This document shows, piece by piece, positions 1-10,095 of a stretch of DNA of 64,000 nucleotides (positions within the stretch are counted from its first letter, which is position 1; each line of letters starts with the position of its first letter). The DNA lies in contig NC_083637.1 in NCBI RefSeq assembly GCF_963576545.1, positions 15,789,507 to 15,853,506 on the forward strand, in the 5' to 3' direction. The DNA comes from Limanda limanda (taxonomy: Eukaryota; Chordata; Actinopteri; Pleuronectiformes; Pleuronectidae). The notes below the pieces were generated by a model. It was given only the letters and a program-made list of their open reading frames with translations, did not search any database and was not told where the DNA came from. Both the position numbers and the translations under genes were made by a program.

Positions 1-1181
1 TTATGTGTGTGCAATACAAAAAAAAAATCAGTTGGAAGATCAGAATGTTAAAATTGAGCTTGCTTTAGTTCTGGTGATGTATATACATTGTGATTGTTGA
101 TTAAAAACAAAAACAAAGATTGAAAATTGCTATTCTTGCTATCAGAGGAATTAAGAGTTTATGTAAAATCCAGTTTATGGGCTACATTTATGTTTGCTAT
201 GAGCTAAGTCATACTGTTTGAATTGTCAGATTTCAACCTATAATACTAATTTAAATGTAAAGAAAAGCAGAGCAGCTTCCACTTTGCATTGAGGTATGTT
301 TGCCTTTATATCAGTGAAATAAGAAATAAGAGAATGTAGCATATATGTAATATATGAAAAATCCAAGACTATTGTGTAGTGCATGGGGGGGATATTGTGA
401 GTAAGAGCATATGATACTATAATATCTTCTGTTCAATCTGTGAATCACTGACTTGTTTGTTTGCATTTGTTAATGTTGTGCATTAGTTCTTGTCCCAAAT
501 GTTTCTGATGTCCTCCAATATCATGGAACTGCTGTAAAAAGACAGTAACAGTTGACATCCAGCGTTAATATCAAATCCTCATATCTCAAGAGGAGGAAAA
601 ACTAGACTCCTGGTTGCAGAAGCATCCCTTATATTTTGTATAAAAATGAGAAGAAAACGAGCCCACTTTTCATAATGTCTGTGACCGTATTGTATGACTG
701 TATGTAGGGTTTCTGTTGTTATTTTATTCTCGTCATTTTCCAGTGTGTTACTTTGCCAGTTGCACAGAGAAGGTGGGAGATGATGAAGACTGAGCGAAGG
801 CACCACAGTCTCTACCTTCAGTCAGTGGAAGCGTCAGCCTGACTGTTGGCTCAGCAGGTCTGCGAGCGTGGTCTCACTGGTAGCGTATGCTGGGAGGACG
901 GTGAAGGAGAGGAGTCAGATGGGACTGTTGGGAAGTCTTCCTCGACGGTCAGTGATTGGACGAGCCAGTTGTCCCCTCGCCGCTGCAGGACAACGCCTCG
1001 TCTTTGTCATCCTTACTGTTTGCTCTTTTCAATTGGTTTGTCTGTTCTTTTTTTTTTCAAGGGGGAAAATGTGATAAAACATTTCTTTTGACGAAAAGTA
1101 TGATGTCAGTGCAATGCACCACTCCTTATATGGTGTGTACCTGTTGCCAGCACGGCAATGGTTGGCTTAACATGTTTATGA
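1..1181 (+). other. probable 3' UTR of a convergent neighbour
   Basis: No convincing coding frame on either strand. AT-rich sequence upstream of a plausible plus-strand polyadenylation signal. The short open frames at 846-1091 have no recognisable protein features. Confidence 0.35.
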
Positions 1182-1191
1182 AATAAATAAA
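1182..1191 (+). terminator. polyadenylation signal of a convergent plus-strand gene
   Basis: Two overlapping AATAAA hexamers on the plus strand, followed by a GT-rich region at 1202-1258. This suggests a gene coming from the left ends here, tail-to-tail with ank2. In vertebrates CAMK2D lies tail-to-tail with ANK2, making camk2d the likely neighbour, but no coding sequence confirms it. Confidence 0.45.
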
Positions 1192-2089
1192 TCAGCTAAA
1201 AGGTGTGATAATGAACACGTTTTTTACTGGTTTTGTGTTGATCGTCTGCTCTGTTGTAAGTTAACGATTTGAAAACAAAAATCCTTCAATTGGGATTTTA
1301 GTCCGAACAATATACTCTTTGCATAAACATACATGATAACATTTGTCCATTAGTCCAACAGGAATATATTGCTGCTTTCATGCAATTTAGCCCACTTTAA
1401 GTTTCATTAAATCACTTTAAACCTTAATTTGGACCTGTTATAGAGTAAAATGGGTAGGTTTGTAATTTCAGTCATTACAGTAATTATAATCTCAATAATA
1501 AACACAGAAACCCTTCAGCTAGACAAATACATTTTAGGAGTCAAGAACAAGGCCTGGATCATCGTTATATCTGTTGATCCTCTTGTTTTATTATTTTCTG
1601 ATTTACTGATGACACCTTGTGGATAGTTTGTGACATATAGGACGTGCTTATCCCTAAGCACAAAAGTAAGTTTTTACTCCCCCTGCTGGTACAGAAAGGT
1701 TCAGTCCTAAATAAGTTCCTTGAGGATGTCTCTTACCCAAACCACGGTTGAACAGACAGTTTTTACATTTAAGACATCATCGTATCACATTAGCTCCCAT
1801 GCCATCGCCTGACTTATTAAAGATTTGTGTGGACATTCATATATAAAAGCAGGTCATTTAAAAGGTTGGACAGAAACTCATCCAACGTGTAGAAGACAGA
1901 CGTGTGCATGGATGACATGTCTATTGTCAACTGACAAGTCAATATATGCTATACACATACTGTGTGTTTTATGTTTGTAAAAAGTTTTGCCAATGAAACT
2001 ATGTGAAGTGCACAGTCAGCTTATGTTTTTTAGCAAAGGAAAAAAAATAATTGTAGCCTACACAGATAAATCCACAAAACACACCACAA

Positions 2090-3755
2090 TACATTTGTAG
2101 ACTTTTATTCTCTATCAGCCATAGACACTGCAGCCGTTTTGTTTTTGTCTTTTTGATACAGTAATACATGCCCTTATAGATATTTATATGCATTGTATAT
2201 GTCTATAACTGTCATCATCACAGAAAAGGGATGCTGATTCTTCAAATTAAAAGCATACCTGTCACAGTGAACTTCCACTAGTTTGCATTTTACATGTTTC
2301 TAAATCACAAAGTAAACGGTGATAGTGAAATAAATACATTACATGTAGATACATACAGTAGCGATACTCAGAGCTGTGATTAATGATAGATTTAAGCTCT
2401 CAACCTGCCTCATTACATGTAAGTCGGCGGTATCATCATCTGTTGGAGACTATCTTTGTGGCTACGATATACTGCACCTCATATCCTGTGCACAAAAAGC
2501 AAGGAGGTGTCTCCTCCCGACATTCAGGAGTGCAAATGCGGTTTGAAGAAAATAAACTTTTTTTTTTTCTTTGCTTAAACTGGCAAAAACCCGTTTACTC
2601 ACACTCATTCTCACGCACACACGCACACAACTGCCAAACGCCTGGTGCAACACTTTCTAGTTCAAAAGATAAAATCTAACATAAAAGCAGAAACACATTA
2701 GTGCATCTGTTGTATCAGACTCTAAAACCACTTTCTTATTTACCTGTGGCAAATTCTGTGGTACCTCCCTGTAAAAAGAAGCTTCTAGTTGGCTGTCAAA
2801 GTAAAGATTAAACTTTATTAACTAGTAAGCTTAAAAAAATAAACTAAAATAATATTTAACTTGACACATGCAGGGACAAACTCAAAACATACAGGAGCTA
2901 CGGTACATCCTCACTCACACATTCACCAGCAAAACGATATGAGTCAAGATCCAATCCCCACCCTGTCAAAAAAAATCGAATTACAAGCAGTCAAAGCTAG
3001 GATCATAATGACGGATGTTGATTAGTCATGCCTGCTCTACTTCACATGAGTGATTATTAATTCCTAGGCTACAGATGTCGGTAATGTCTAGATTATAGAT
3101 AATATATAATTCCCAAAGACCGATTACACATAGCCGACACAAAACACAGCAGCAGCAGCAGCAGTTAAATTCAGTGTTGATACCACCTGACTCAAAGGTA
3201 CAGCTAGTAAAGTGAGTGAAATATATATATTTGTTTCAGTTAGGAATATCTGAGAAACTCTGGGTGTGAGAGGCAGTGCTGTGTGAAATAATCGTCTTTC
3301 AGTCCGAGCACCGAGAGCAGTAGCAGTATTGAGCAGGAAAAGTGTTCTTCACCTTTGTGAGTTAGTAGATGTGAGATATATTTGACCGTTTTCTCTATTT
3401 TTTTTTGTTGCTCTACCACAGAATCAAAACAATAATTTCAGAGACAATTCAAACGTGGAAAGTAAAATTAATCTGGGGGGGAAAAAAACATAAAGGATTT
3501 CTTTGGTCACAAAAAGGCGAAAAACAACATCAGAACATGAAAGAAAACTCATGAATAACGTGACACCAGCCAGGGAAGAGAACTCCACATCGGGAACAGG
3601 ACGTCTTCTTCCAGGACTTCAGTGGGAAGACTGTGGTAGCTTTGAGGAGCCAATGGTGCACACTGGGATTACAGTTGGCTAATGCATAGGATTAAGGGGG
3701 GTGGTGCTTGACAAAGCCAGGAAGTCATGGGGAAGGGGGAGCATTACACATTCCT
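2090..3755 (-). other. ank2: ank2 3' untranslated region
   Basis: About 1.67 kb from the TAG to the best polyadenylation site. No long frame. Contains a short CTG tract on the mRNA strand (plus-strand CAG repeat at 3147-3164). A second AATAAA at 2814-2819 (minus strand) could give a shorter UTR but lacks a clear GU-rich downstream element. Confidence 0.7.
2104..2109 (-). terminator. polyadenylation signal AATAAA (ank2)
   Basis: Minus-strand AATAAA followed 10-35 nt later by a GT-rich stretch (2070-2092), the classical arrangement for cleavage near 2090. Confidence 0.7.
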
Positions 3756-3963
3756 CTATTCTTCCTCCTCCTCTTCATCATCATCAGTGTCCTCCTCGTC
3801 TTCTTCGTGGAAATTATGAAAGAGCTGGTGGAGATGCTCCTGGAGCACGCATAGTTTTGACCCTTTCCTGGGATGGTCCACTTGCTCGAGCAGGACCTGT
3901 TTGCGCCGCCCAGCTTCCTTCACCACCGTCCGTCTGAGGGTGCGACCTTTACGCATGTGAGCC
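3756..3963 (-). CDS. ank2: ank2 terminal coding exon
   Basis: Phase 2 in, TAG stop at 3756-3758. Codes AHMRKGRTLRRTVVKEAGRR then KQVLLEQVDHPRKGSKLCVL, LHQLFHNFHEED and a run of Asp/Glu to the end. The LQ..L.QLF.HF.EED pattern matches the ankyrin-G C-terminus; the highly acidic tail is longer here. Confidence 0.92.
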
Positions 3964-4669
3964 CTAAAGATGGAGGAAAGAGGAAGTGGATACACACAGA
4001 TGAAGACACTTCAACCGCAACAGAAGTGTACCTGTAGCCATGGCGAAAGAAACAGACTTTTCTACAGTTGTAAGAGAAACACAACACCCACAATCTATAT
4101 TATGCTTTGTTAATCTAGCATGCAGTTCAAGTCCAACTCCAGAAATCTAAAAATTATGTTAAAAACACTTCAAATCAGGCATTGGACGAATTGTATCTTC
4201 TGCCCTGTGGTACATTCACAAGAACTACATATATCTGCCATCAACTGAAAATAAAAATAATAAAATAAAAAACCCTCAACATAAAGCGTATTAGATGTTG
4301 TATAACCTTAAACTATCAAACCAACTCCGGTGCTCCTCAGCATAGATTTTCCATGTTTTTGGACAACTACCCAAGGAATGAACACAATCTTTGACATATT
4401 TGCTCTGATGATGGTGTAGAGGGCTATCTGACATGCCCCCCCCCTAAGTGTTCAGCTGGGATGAGATCTGATGACTGGCCAACAGCATATGGTTTACAAA
4501 ATCATTTTTTAGAGGTATTTTTGATTATTTCACCTCAGGATGAATATATTTTGGTATGTTAGTACTATATTCATTCAGTATTAGTAGATGGAATACCAGT
4601 AAACCTCAAAAATCCACAGCAAAGAAGTCACACGCACAACCAAAGAGGTGCGCTCCAGCACTCACACAC

Positions 4670-4725
4670 CTCCTGACCACAGTTCCATCTTCTTTGACAG
4701 TCTCTCTCTCTACTACATGAGGGAG
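4670..4725 (-). CDS. ank2: ank2 56-nt C-terminal exon
   Basis: 56 nt, phase 0 in, 2 out; LPHVVERETVKEDGTVVR. Matches LPSLVESEVLKEDGSIIKR of ankyrin-G. It is required: without it the last exon is out of frame and stops after four codons. Acceptor AACACAG, donor GTGTGT. Confidence 0.88.
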
Positions 4726-4947
4726 CTGTGTTCTGCTTGAACCATTTATATAACCTAGTGCCTGGTGGCATTAAAGGGAGAAAACAGTCATCACTTCATT
4801 TGGAATGATTTAGATGTGAAAACAAAAAACAAAGATTTGGTTCCTTCCCTGAAATGATTTTTGCACAAGCACTGTAGGTGATACACGACTAATCCCGTAA
4901 ATTCTGCAAAGTCTAGGTTATAGAATAATTATATCGAGGTTACAAAC

Positions 4948-5121
4948 CTGTTTGAAGTCATCTTGGGCTGTGGGGAGGTCAGATGCCAAAGATGGATCAC
5001 CCTGGTGCGTCATTGTCCTTTCACCCTCCAACACCTTCGTTCTTTCCCCGAGACTGACCTTGCGACCCTCGGTCGACTCCTGCCTTGATGCTGAGAAACC
5101 CTCACATTCAGCAAATGTTAC
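4948..5121 (-). CDS. ank2: ank2 C-terminal exon
   Basis: 174 nt, phase 0/0; VTFAECEGFSASRQESTEGR then KVSLGERTKVLEGERTMTHQ, GDPSLASDLPTAQDDFKQ. GDPSLA.DLP.A.DDF matches the C-terminal region of ankyrin-G, so this extended tail is an ancient ankyrin feature retained here. Confidence 0.92.
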
Positions 5122-5258
5122 CTAGGTCAGAGGAAAAGGTTACTTATTATTTACTTGCCAGATGTTTTCTACTCCTGATATATATGGTTTGTCTCATATT
5201 TTCTGTTAAAAAATAGATTTTGATGACAAAGAACACACATAATATATAGGACACACAC

Positions 5259-5423
5259 CTCTGTATGTTCTCCTTCACTCTTCAGTACTGTCCGCTTCAC
5301 AACTTTGGAGTAACTGTCTCCCTCTGCTACACTGATGGACGTCTGCGGAGCTCCTTCCAACGTCACCTCCTCACGCTCCACGCCATCGGCAGAAATACAC
5401 TTGCGGATAATTTTACGGGTTAC
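5259..5423 (-). CDS. ank2: ank2 C-terminal exon
   Basis: 165 nt, phase 0/0; VTRKIIRKCISADGVEREEV then TLEGAPQTSISVAEGDSYSK, VVKRTVLKSEGEHTE. Mammalian ANK2 ends shortly after this point in its canonical form; here splicing appears to continue. The donor is GTGTGT, embedded in a GT repeat. Confidence 0.94.
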
Positions 5424-5549
5424 CTGAAGAAGACGGGTAATTGAAAGGTAATTGTCTTTATATTTTGTGGCAAACCAATTTTGTCTGAGTTTCACCAAAG
5501 AGCCTTTGGTATTGCTGCACAATCACAAAGTTGCTTTATTAGGCTTTAC

Positions 5550-5633
5550 CTTTTTGACAACAAGGTGCCCATGTTCGTCCTTGTACTGCTCCTCTGTCAT
5601 TGACTGAGTGGGCAGGTCAGGCATTTCATCCGC
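5550..5633 (-). CDS. ank2: ank2 C-terminal exon
   Basis: 84 nt, phase 0/0; ADEMPDLPTQSMTEEQYKDE then HGHLVVKK. Aligns with DDMPEIPPETVTEEEYIDEH of mammalian ANK2 and with small ankyrin-1, where it forms the second obscurin contact. Confidence 0.95.
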
Positions 5634-6078
5634 CTGTGAGGAAAACATGATAAACAAAAATCAGCAATGCAATCTCAGATCAGTGTAATGTTAACCTGTT
5701 TAGTTCTCCACTTCAAAAACACAAAGCCAACGCACGTTACAGAAGAAATGGGACAAAAAACTTGCATATTAGGATGAAATTCAGTGAGAGAATCAGGACT
5801 TCTGGGGATACAGGAGACAAACTTGCATTCTCGGGGAGGAAAAAGTTGTCAAATAAAACAACTGCAGCATAAAACAGGTCCAGCCATGTATGCAAATCAA
5901 GTCGTTTCTTTCAAATCCTACATCTTCACATACATATCTTCTTTCCCCATTTTGAAAGGATGTTAGACAGTAAATTCATGAACTTGACGATAAAGACCTT
6001 GCTTGGTTAAAGTTGCACTCTGGATGCCACACTCTCCATGCTCAGTAAAAACACCATCAGTCATGCTAGATCGGATAC

Positions 6079-6168
6079 CTGTATGACAACTCTTCTTCGC
6101 ACTACTCTGGTGGTCAAAAATTCATCGTCTGAACTTTCGGACATTGATCCGAGCTCTGCAGTGACCTC
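6079..6168 (-). CDS. ank2: ank2 exon: obscurin-binding-type segment
   Basis: 90 nt, phase 0/0; EVTAELGSMSESSDDEFLTT then RVVRRRVVIQ. The SDDE..TTRVVRRRV core closely matches the basic segment of small muscle ankyrin-1 known to bind obscurin (SDDEETISTRVVRRRV). Suggests isoforms anchored to the sarcomere M-band/sarcoplasmic reticulum region (inference from family). Confidence 0.9.
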
Positions 6169-6648
6169 CTGACCAAGCAACACAAACCCCGTTAACATTT
6201 AATGTATGACAATGTACGAATGCTATGTTGTCAGCAAAGTGGGCAGGAAGCAGACTGATATGGTGCACTTTCCATTGGGTTCGAGAATCTTACAATGAAT
6301 TTTTCATGTCTTACATGGGAAAGTACAACATGGCAGTCTGTAGCTTGGCAAAATATTTGCAAAACACAGCATGCTTTTACTTAAGTAAATAATTTATGTG
6401 ATTATTGCTGTAGCTTATGCAATTACTGTAAGTGATTAAGTGACAAAGCTGGTTACAAGCAGCAGAGTGACATGCTGAGTAAGCACAGGTTAAATCTGAA
6501 AAAGTAAAAGGGTTATAGGGAGTTTTAGGTCCAATCCATGTGGCCAGAGGGTTAGCAGTCATTTCTCTTTTCAGCAAATATTAAATTTTTATAAGCTCAG
6601 CTCCGGGGAAACTTGCAGGCTGGGACGTTTTACCAAATGACATCTTAC

Positions 6649-8445
6649 CCTTGTCAGAGATTTATCAGTATCATCATATGCCCCTATTTCACAGACAGGG
6701 GGCGGTTGTGTAGCCTCACATAGGGTGAATTCGTCATCGGAAGCTTCTGAATAGTGTATTAATTCTTCACTCTCTTCGTATACACTCTGAAGAGGCTCAT
6801 GGACAAAAGGAGCATCCTCGTAATCTTCGCTTCCAGAGGATAAAAGCTCTCCTCGATTCACCCTAGAATGGCTGACGAAATCCAGAGGGACCTCTTCACT
6901 TGGCTTAGATCTTGACTCAGGTTCATCGGGCTCGGTCTCTGAGAAATCCGACGTAGCTTGTTTGCACTCAAAGAATGGCTCTGGGTCATAGTATTCAAAG
7001 GTAGGGCAGTCTGCACCACCTTGCACAACGTCCGCATATCTGGGAGGCACGCAGGTATTGAAGGTTGCAGGAGAAGTGGTCTCTGAGTATCCAGGTGTAA
7101 TGATATATTCCTCATCAGTACTCGATGAAGTCGTCTCTGCTTTAGGTTCCACTGAAGTGGGTTGAGAGGCAAAACATTCATAGTCTACTGCTGATTCATC
7201 TAAATACTGTCCACTGATCCTTGGACTATCCACTTCTGGAGATGTCTCTACGTTCCTTGAAGAGGAGAATGGGATCGATTCCTCAAAGCTAAAATGTCTT
7301 GCACACGTAACTGTCTCAGGTGTCAAATCAGAAAGAGACTGGGAGGAAACGTCTTCAGTCTGAACAGCTTCCACAGAGGACACCCCCCACGAAAACGGAA
7401 GTTGATACATACTCTGTGTTGATGGTTCTTTGGTCACATCCCATGAGAAATTATATGGTGTAGTTGATTCATGCTGTTCTTTTCCATGAATAACCTCAGT
7501 TGTAGAATCTTGCTCAACTTGAACAGCCAGATTGTTTTCAGGTATGTGAGAATGACAAGCTATTCTGGGCAAAGACACTGACGAAAATGTCTCAGAAGAA
7601 TTTTCACCATATTTGTTTGAGTCGAATATGTCCAAAAGAAAACTTGATGGTTCTGTTGCGTCACAAAATCTTTGGGGAGATTCTGGGTTTGAATGTGACT
7701 TAGTAGAGGATGCAGGACCGTCTTTATCTCTAGCTAAACTTGCTGGTGCACTTGTCTCAAAGGTATTTGTTTGATCGGGAGCAGTTGGGACTAATTCAGG
7801 TTCATCTTGAGGGGATGTCTGGAAACGTGAGATCTCCTCGATGTTTGTGTGATAACTGTCATTTGTGAGCTGCATAACAGAAATCCTTCTTACGGTATCA
7901 TCATCATCTGTAGGACATTGATCTTCAGGCAAAAGATCTTCAAACTTGTAACTTTGATCAACTGCAGGGCTCTCAGCGCTGGATTCTGACACAAGTGGGC
8001 TAAGTGCCTCTGGACTAAACTTCAGTTTCATCTCCTCCAGATCTGACAGTAGCTGATCAAGCTGAGGGGACCCAGACCCTGGTGGTGTTGGAGTGGATTC
8101 TGAGGACATGATGATTTTATCATGTGTACTGTCTTGGGCTATTAGACAGAGTGAGTCTGGGGTCACTGAGCTTGGTTCAGCTAAGCCACAGTCTTCACTT
8201 TGTGTGGGGAAAGTCATCTGTTCATCCTTTTCTTGTGGTGAGCTACTTTGATCAGTCAATGCAATTTCGGATTTCATTTCAAATAGGTCAAATGTACTTG
8301 GAATCTGCAATTCTAGTTTTTGAGTGGGAAGTGTGTCTGAATCATATGCCAAGGGTGGCAGCTCGTTTGGAAAGACCTGACTCTGTCCTACATCAACATT
8401 TTTTTCTTGATCTGAAAGATCGGTCTTGAAAGAAGCTGCTGATAC
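6649..8445 (-). CDS. ank2: ank2 599-codon C-terminal exon
   Basis: 1,797 nt, phase 0/0; starts VSAASFKTDLSDQEKNVDVG and ends AYDDTDKSLTR. Acceptor TTTCTTGCAG, donor GTAAGA. Acidic, Ser/Thr/Pro-rich and probably disordered, with PPRYADVVQGG and DYEDAPFVHEP motifs. The YADVVQG core is shared with the repeat units of giant exon 2, suggesting a common origin of these C-terminal exons. By position it resembles the tail insertion fragment described in muscle ankyrin-G; no domain is recognised. Confidence 0.88.
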
Positions 8446-9725
8446 CTGCAAGAAATGATACAATGGAGTGGGGACAAATATAAACAAATATGATTTGGAA
8501 ATTTTGGTGATATAAGGTGGAATGATTCAAATGAAACATGCACTTGTCAAGGACAAGCACTTGTTTTAGATGAAGAATTTCGTCATTGTGTCTCAATGAG
8601 GAAATTTACTTGCAGCCCACCGACCACACATCATTTAATATGCATTAATGACTGATAAAGATGAGACAAATCATAATTTTTTTTAAATTCATGATAATAC
8701 TGTCACATGTTTGGAGATATTGCACTGAGGGCATCAGTGGCAAGGCAATATCAGTTTACAATGATTAAAGCAGAATGCAGATGAATTAGGTGGAAATCGG
8801 GATTTGGTATCACAGGAAAGTGGACAAGGATAATTTTTTTATTCTTTCAAATAAATGGTTGCTGTCCTGTTATAATGCAAGAGCAAGAAGCACTGCTTCT
8901 GGCTTTTATCACTGTCACAGTGAGTTTTGTCACTGTCACACTATTATTTTCTGTTCTGCTGCAAGCCTGTCCCTTATTTAGAAAAGTGAATAATTTTGTA
9001 ATTAGAGTTGATTTTCAGATTTCTTCAGTAAAATTCTTCAAAAAATTGTATATTTTGTCAAAAAAAAATTGAAAAAAAAAATACAAAATACAATCAACAC
9101 AAACAACCATTGGTGTTGTGTCTCCTGCCAAAAAATGCATCGGACAATAAAACCCAACAGTCGGAGACATCGTCTAGCTACAGACATGCAAAACATTACA
9201 GGCACCTATGGAGTAATATGTATGTGATCAGTTTATAGGTTTGTTGTAACAGTCGGAGCCTGTGTGTTACAAACAAGAAAGGAAATGTAACAGACAGCGC
9301 ATGCCTCTAGCTGTAGATCTAAACGGGAGCCTATAACGTATTGCAATTACAGTAGAGGTAAGGCACATAGAGAAAATGTAATCAAGGCATTGAAATCCCC
9401 CGTTGCTTGAAGCAGTGCTCTAAAGGCATCACTAAGAACACTGGTTAACTGGCTATAGGCGCAGCATATGAGAACATTCCATGGCCGGGCAAGAAGCTTT
9501 CTGTATTTAATATTGGGTCACTGAAGTTTCCATTAGTTGTGCTTCACTGAGAGATCATCCATTTGACTCCAATGTATACATGCCACAGCAAGACAGTGAA
9601 GCCTTTGTGCATTATTAATAAAAGGTTTAAGAAAGTTCTACATTCACACTATAAGTATCGCCATATTCATTACTTTTGAAAGCCACACCGCAATCAGTGC
9701 TGAGCAAGGCCTTGTGCTGTCTTAC
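8446..9725. other. intron of ank2, nothing recognised
   Basis: 1.28 kb between the 599-codon exon and the 9726 donor. AT-rich; a small run of 'cactgtcac' repeats lies at about 8910-8941. No exon with splice signals and phase was found. Confidence 0.6.
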
Positions 9726-9767
9726 CGACACCATGGAACTTTTGCTCTCGTCCTCACTCATGGGTTT
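9726..9767 (-). CDS. ank2: candidate exon end or alternative first exon (MSEDESKSSMVS)
   Basis: A strong TCG|GTAAGA donor at 9720-9726 is preceded by an open stretch reading KEKPMSEDESKSSMVS. It leaves phase 0, exactly fitting the VSAASFK exon. This frame is one base off from the VSSPDNK frame running in from 10033; the shift falls at a five-A run near 9770. Options are a sequencing or real indel, an undetected acceptor, or an alternative promoter/start at the ATG here. I cannot choose between them. Confidence 0.4.
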
Positions 9768-9994
9768 TTCTTTGCATGTTCTTGGAAATCAAATCTTGGA
9801 TGGGTTGTTGCCTTAAATTGTGATTCAGGGTCCGTCCATTTAAGTTTTCTTCGTTTCACTGATTCTCTCTTTACATGAGTGTTTTCATTGAAATCCTCCT
9901 CAAGCCAGACAGCATGATGAAATCCAGATTTTTGCTCTACAGATGGAATGTGACTCAACTCAAAACTAAAATGGCTAATACTTTGTGAAGTTAC

Positions 9995-10033
9995 CTGATC
10001 TAATCTAAGTTGTTTGTTGTCCGGGGAGGAGAC
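9995..10033 (-). CDS. ank2: ank2 39-nt exon (VSSPDNKQLRLDQ)
   Basis: 39 nt, phase 0/0, coding VSSPDNKQLRLDQ. Acceptor is a run of T then ATCAG; donor GTAACT. The frame stays open past this donor for another 79 codons (SISHFSFELSHIPSVEQKSG and so on) and stops at a TGA at 9758-9760. Either the short exon is used in normal isoforms, or the longer version ends the protein. Confidence 0.6.
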
Positions 10034-10095
10034 CTGATAAAAAAAAAAGACTGGTCATCTGTGTGTTAAGATGTAAGTATGGGTCCTGTGTAAGC

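Noticed and set aside
846..1186. Overlapping plus-strand frames as a gene
   Set aside because: Three overlapping short frames with no domain features, likely 3' UTR of a neighbour.
2814..2819. Alternative minus-strand AATAAA
   Set aside because: Lacks a clear GU-rich downstream element; possible minor site only.
4032..4061. 30-nt candidate microexon before the terminal exon
   Set aside because: It keeps phase and has AG/GT borders, but its peptide (KVCFFRHGY) has no counterpart in ankyrin tails, and the exons on either side join well without it.
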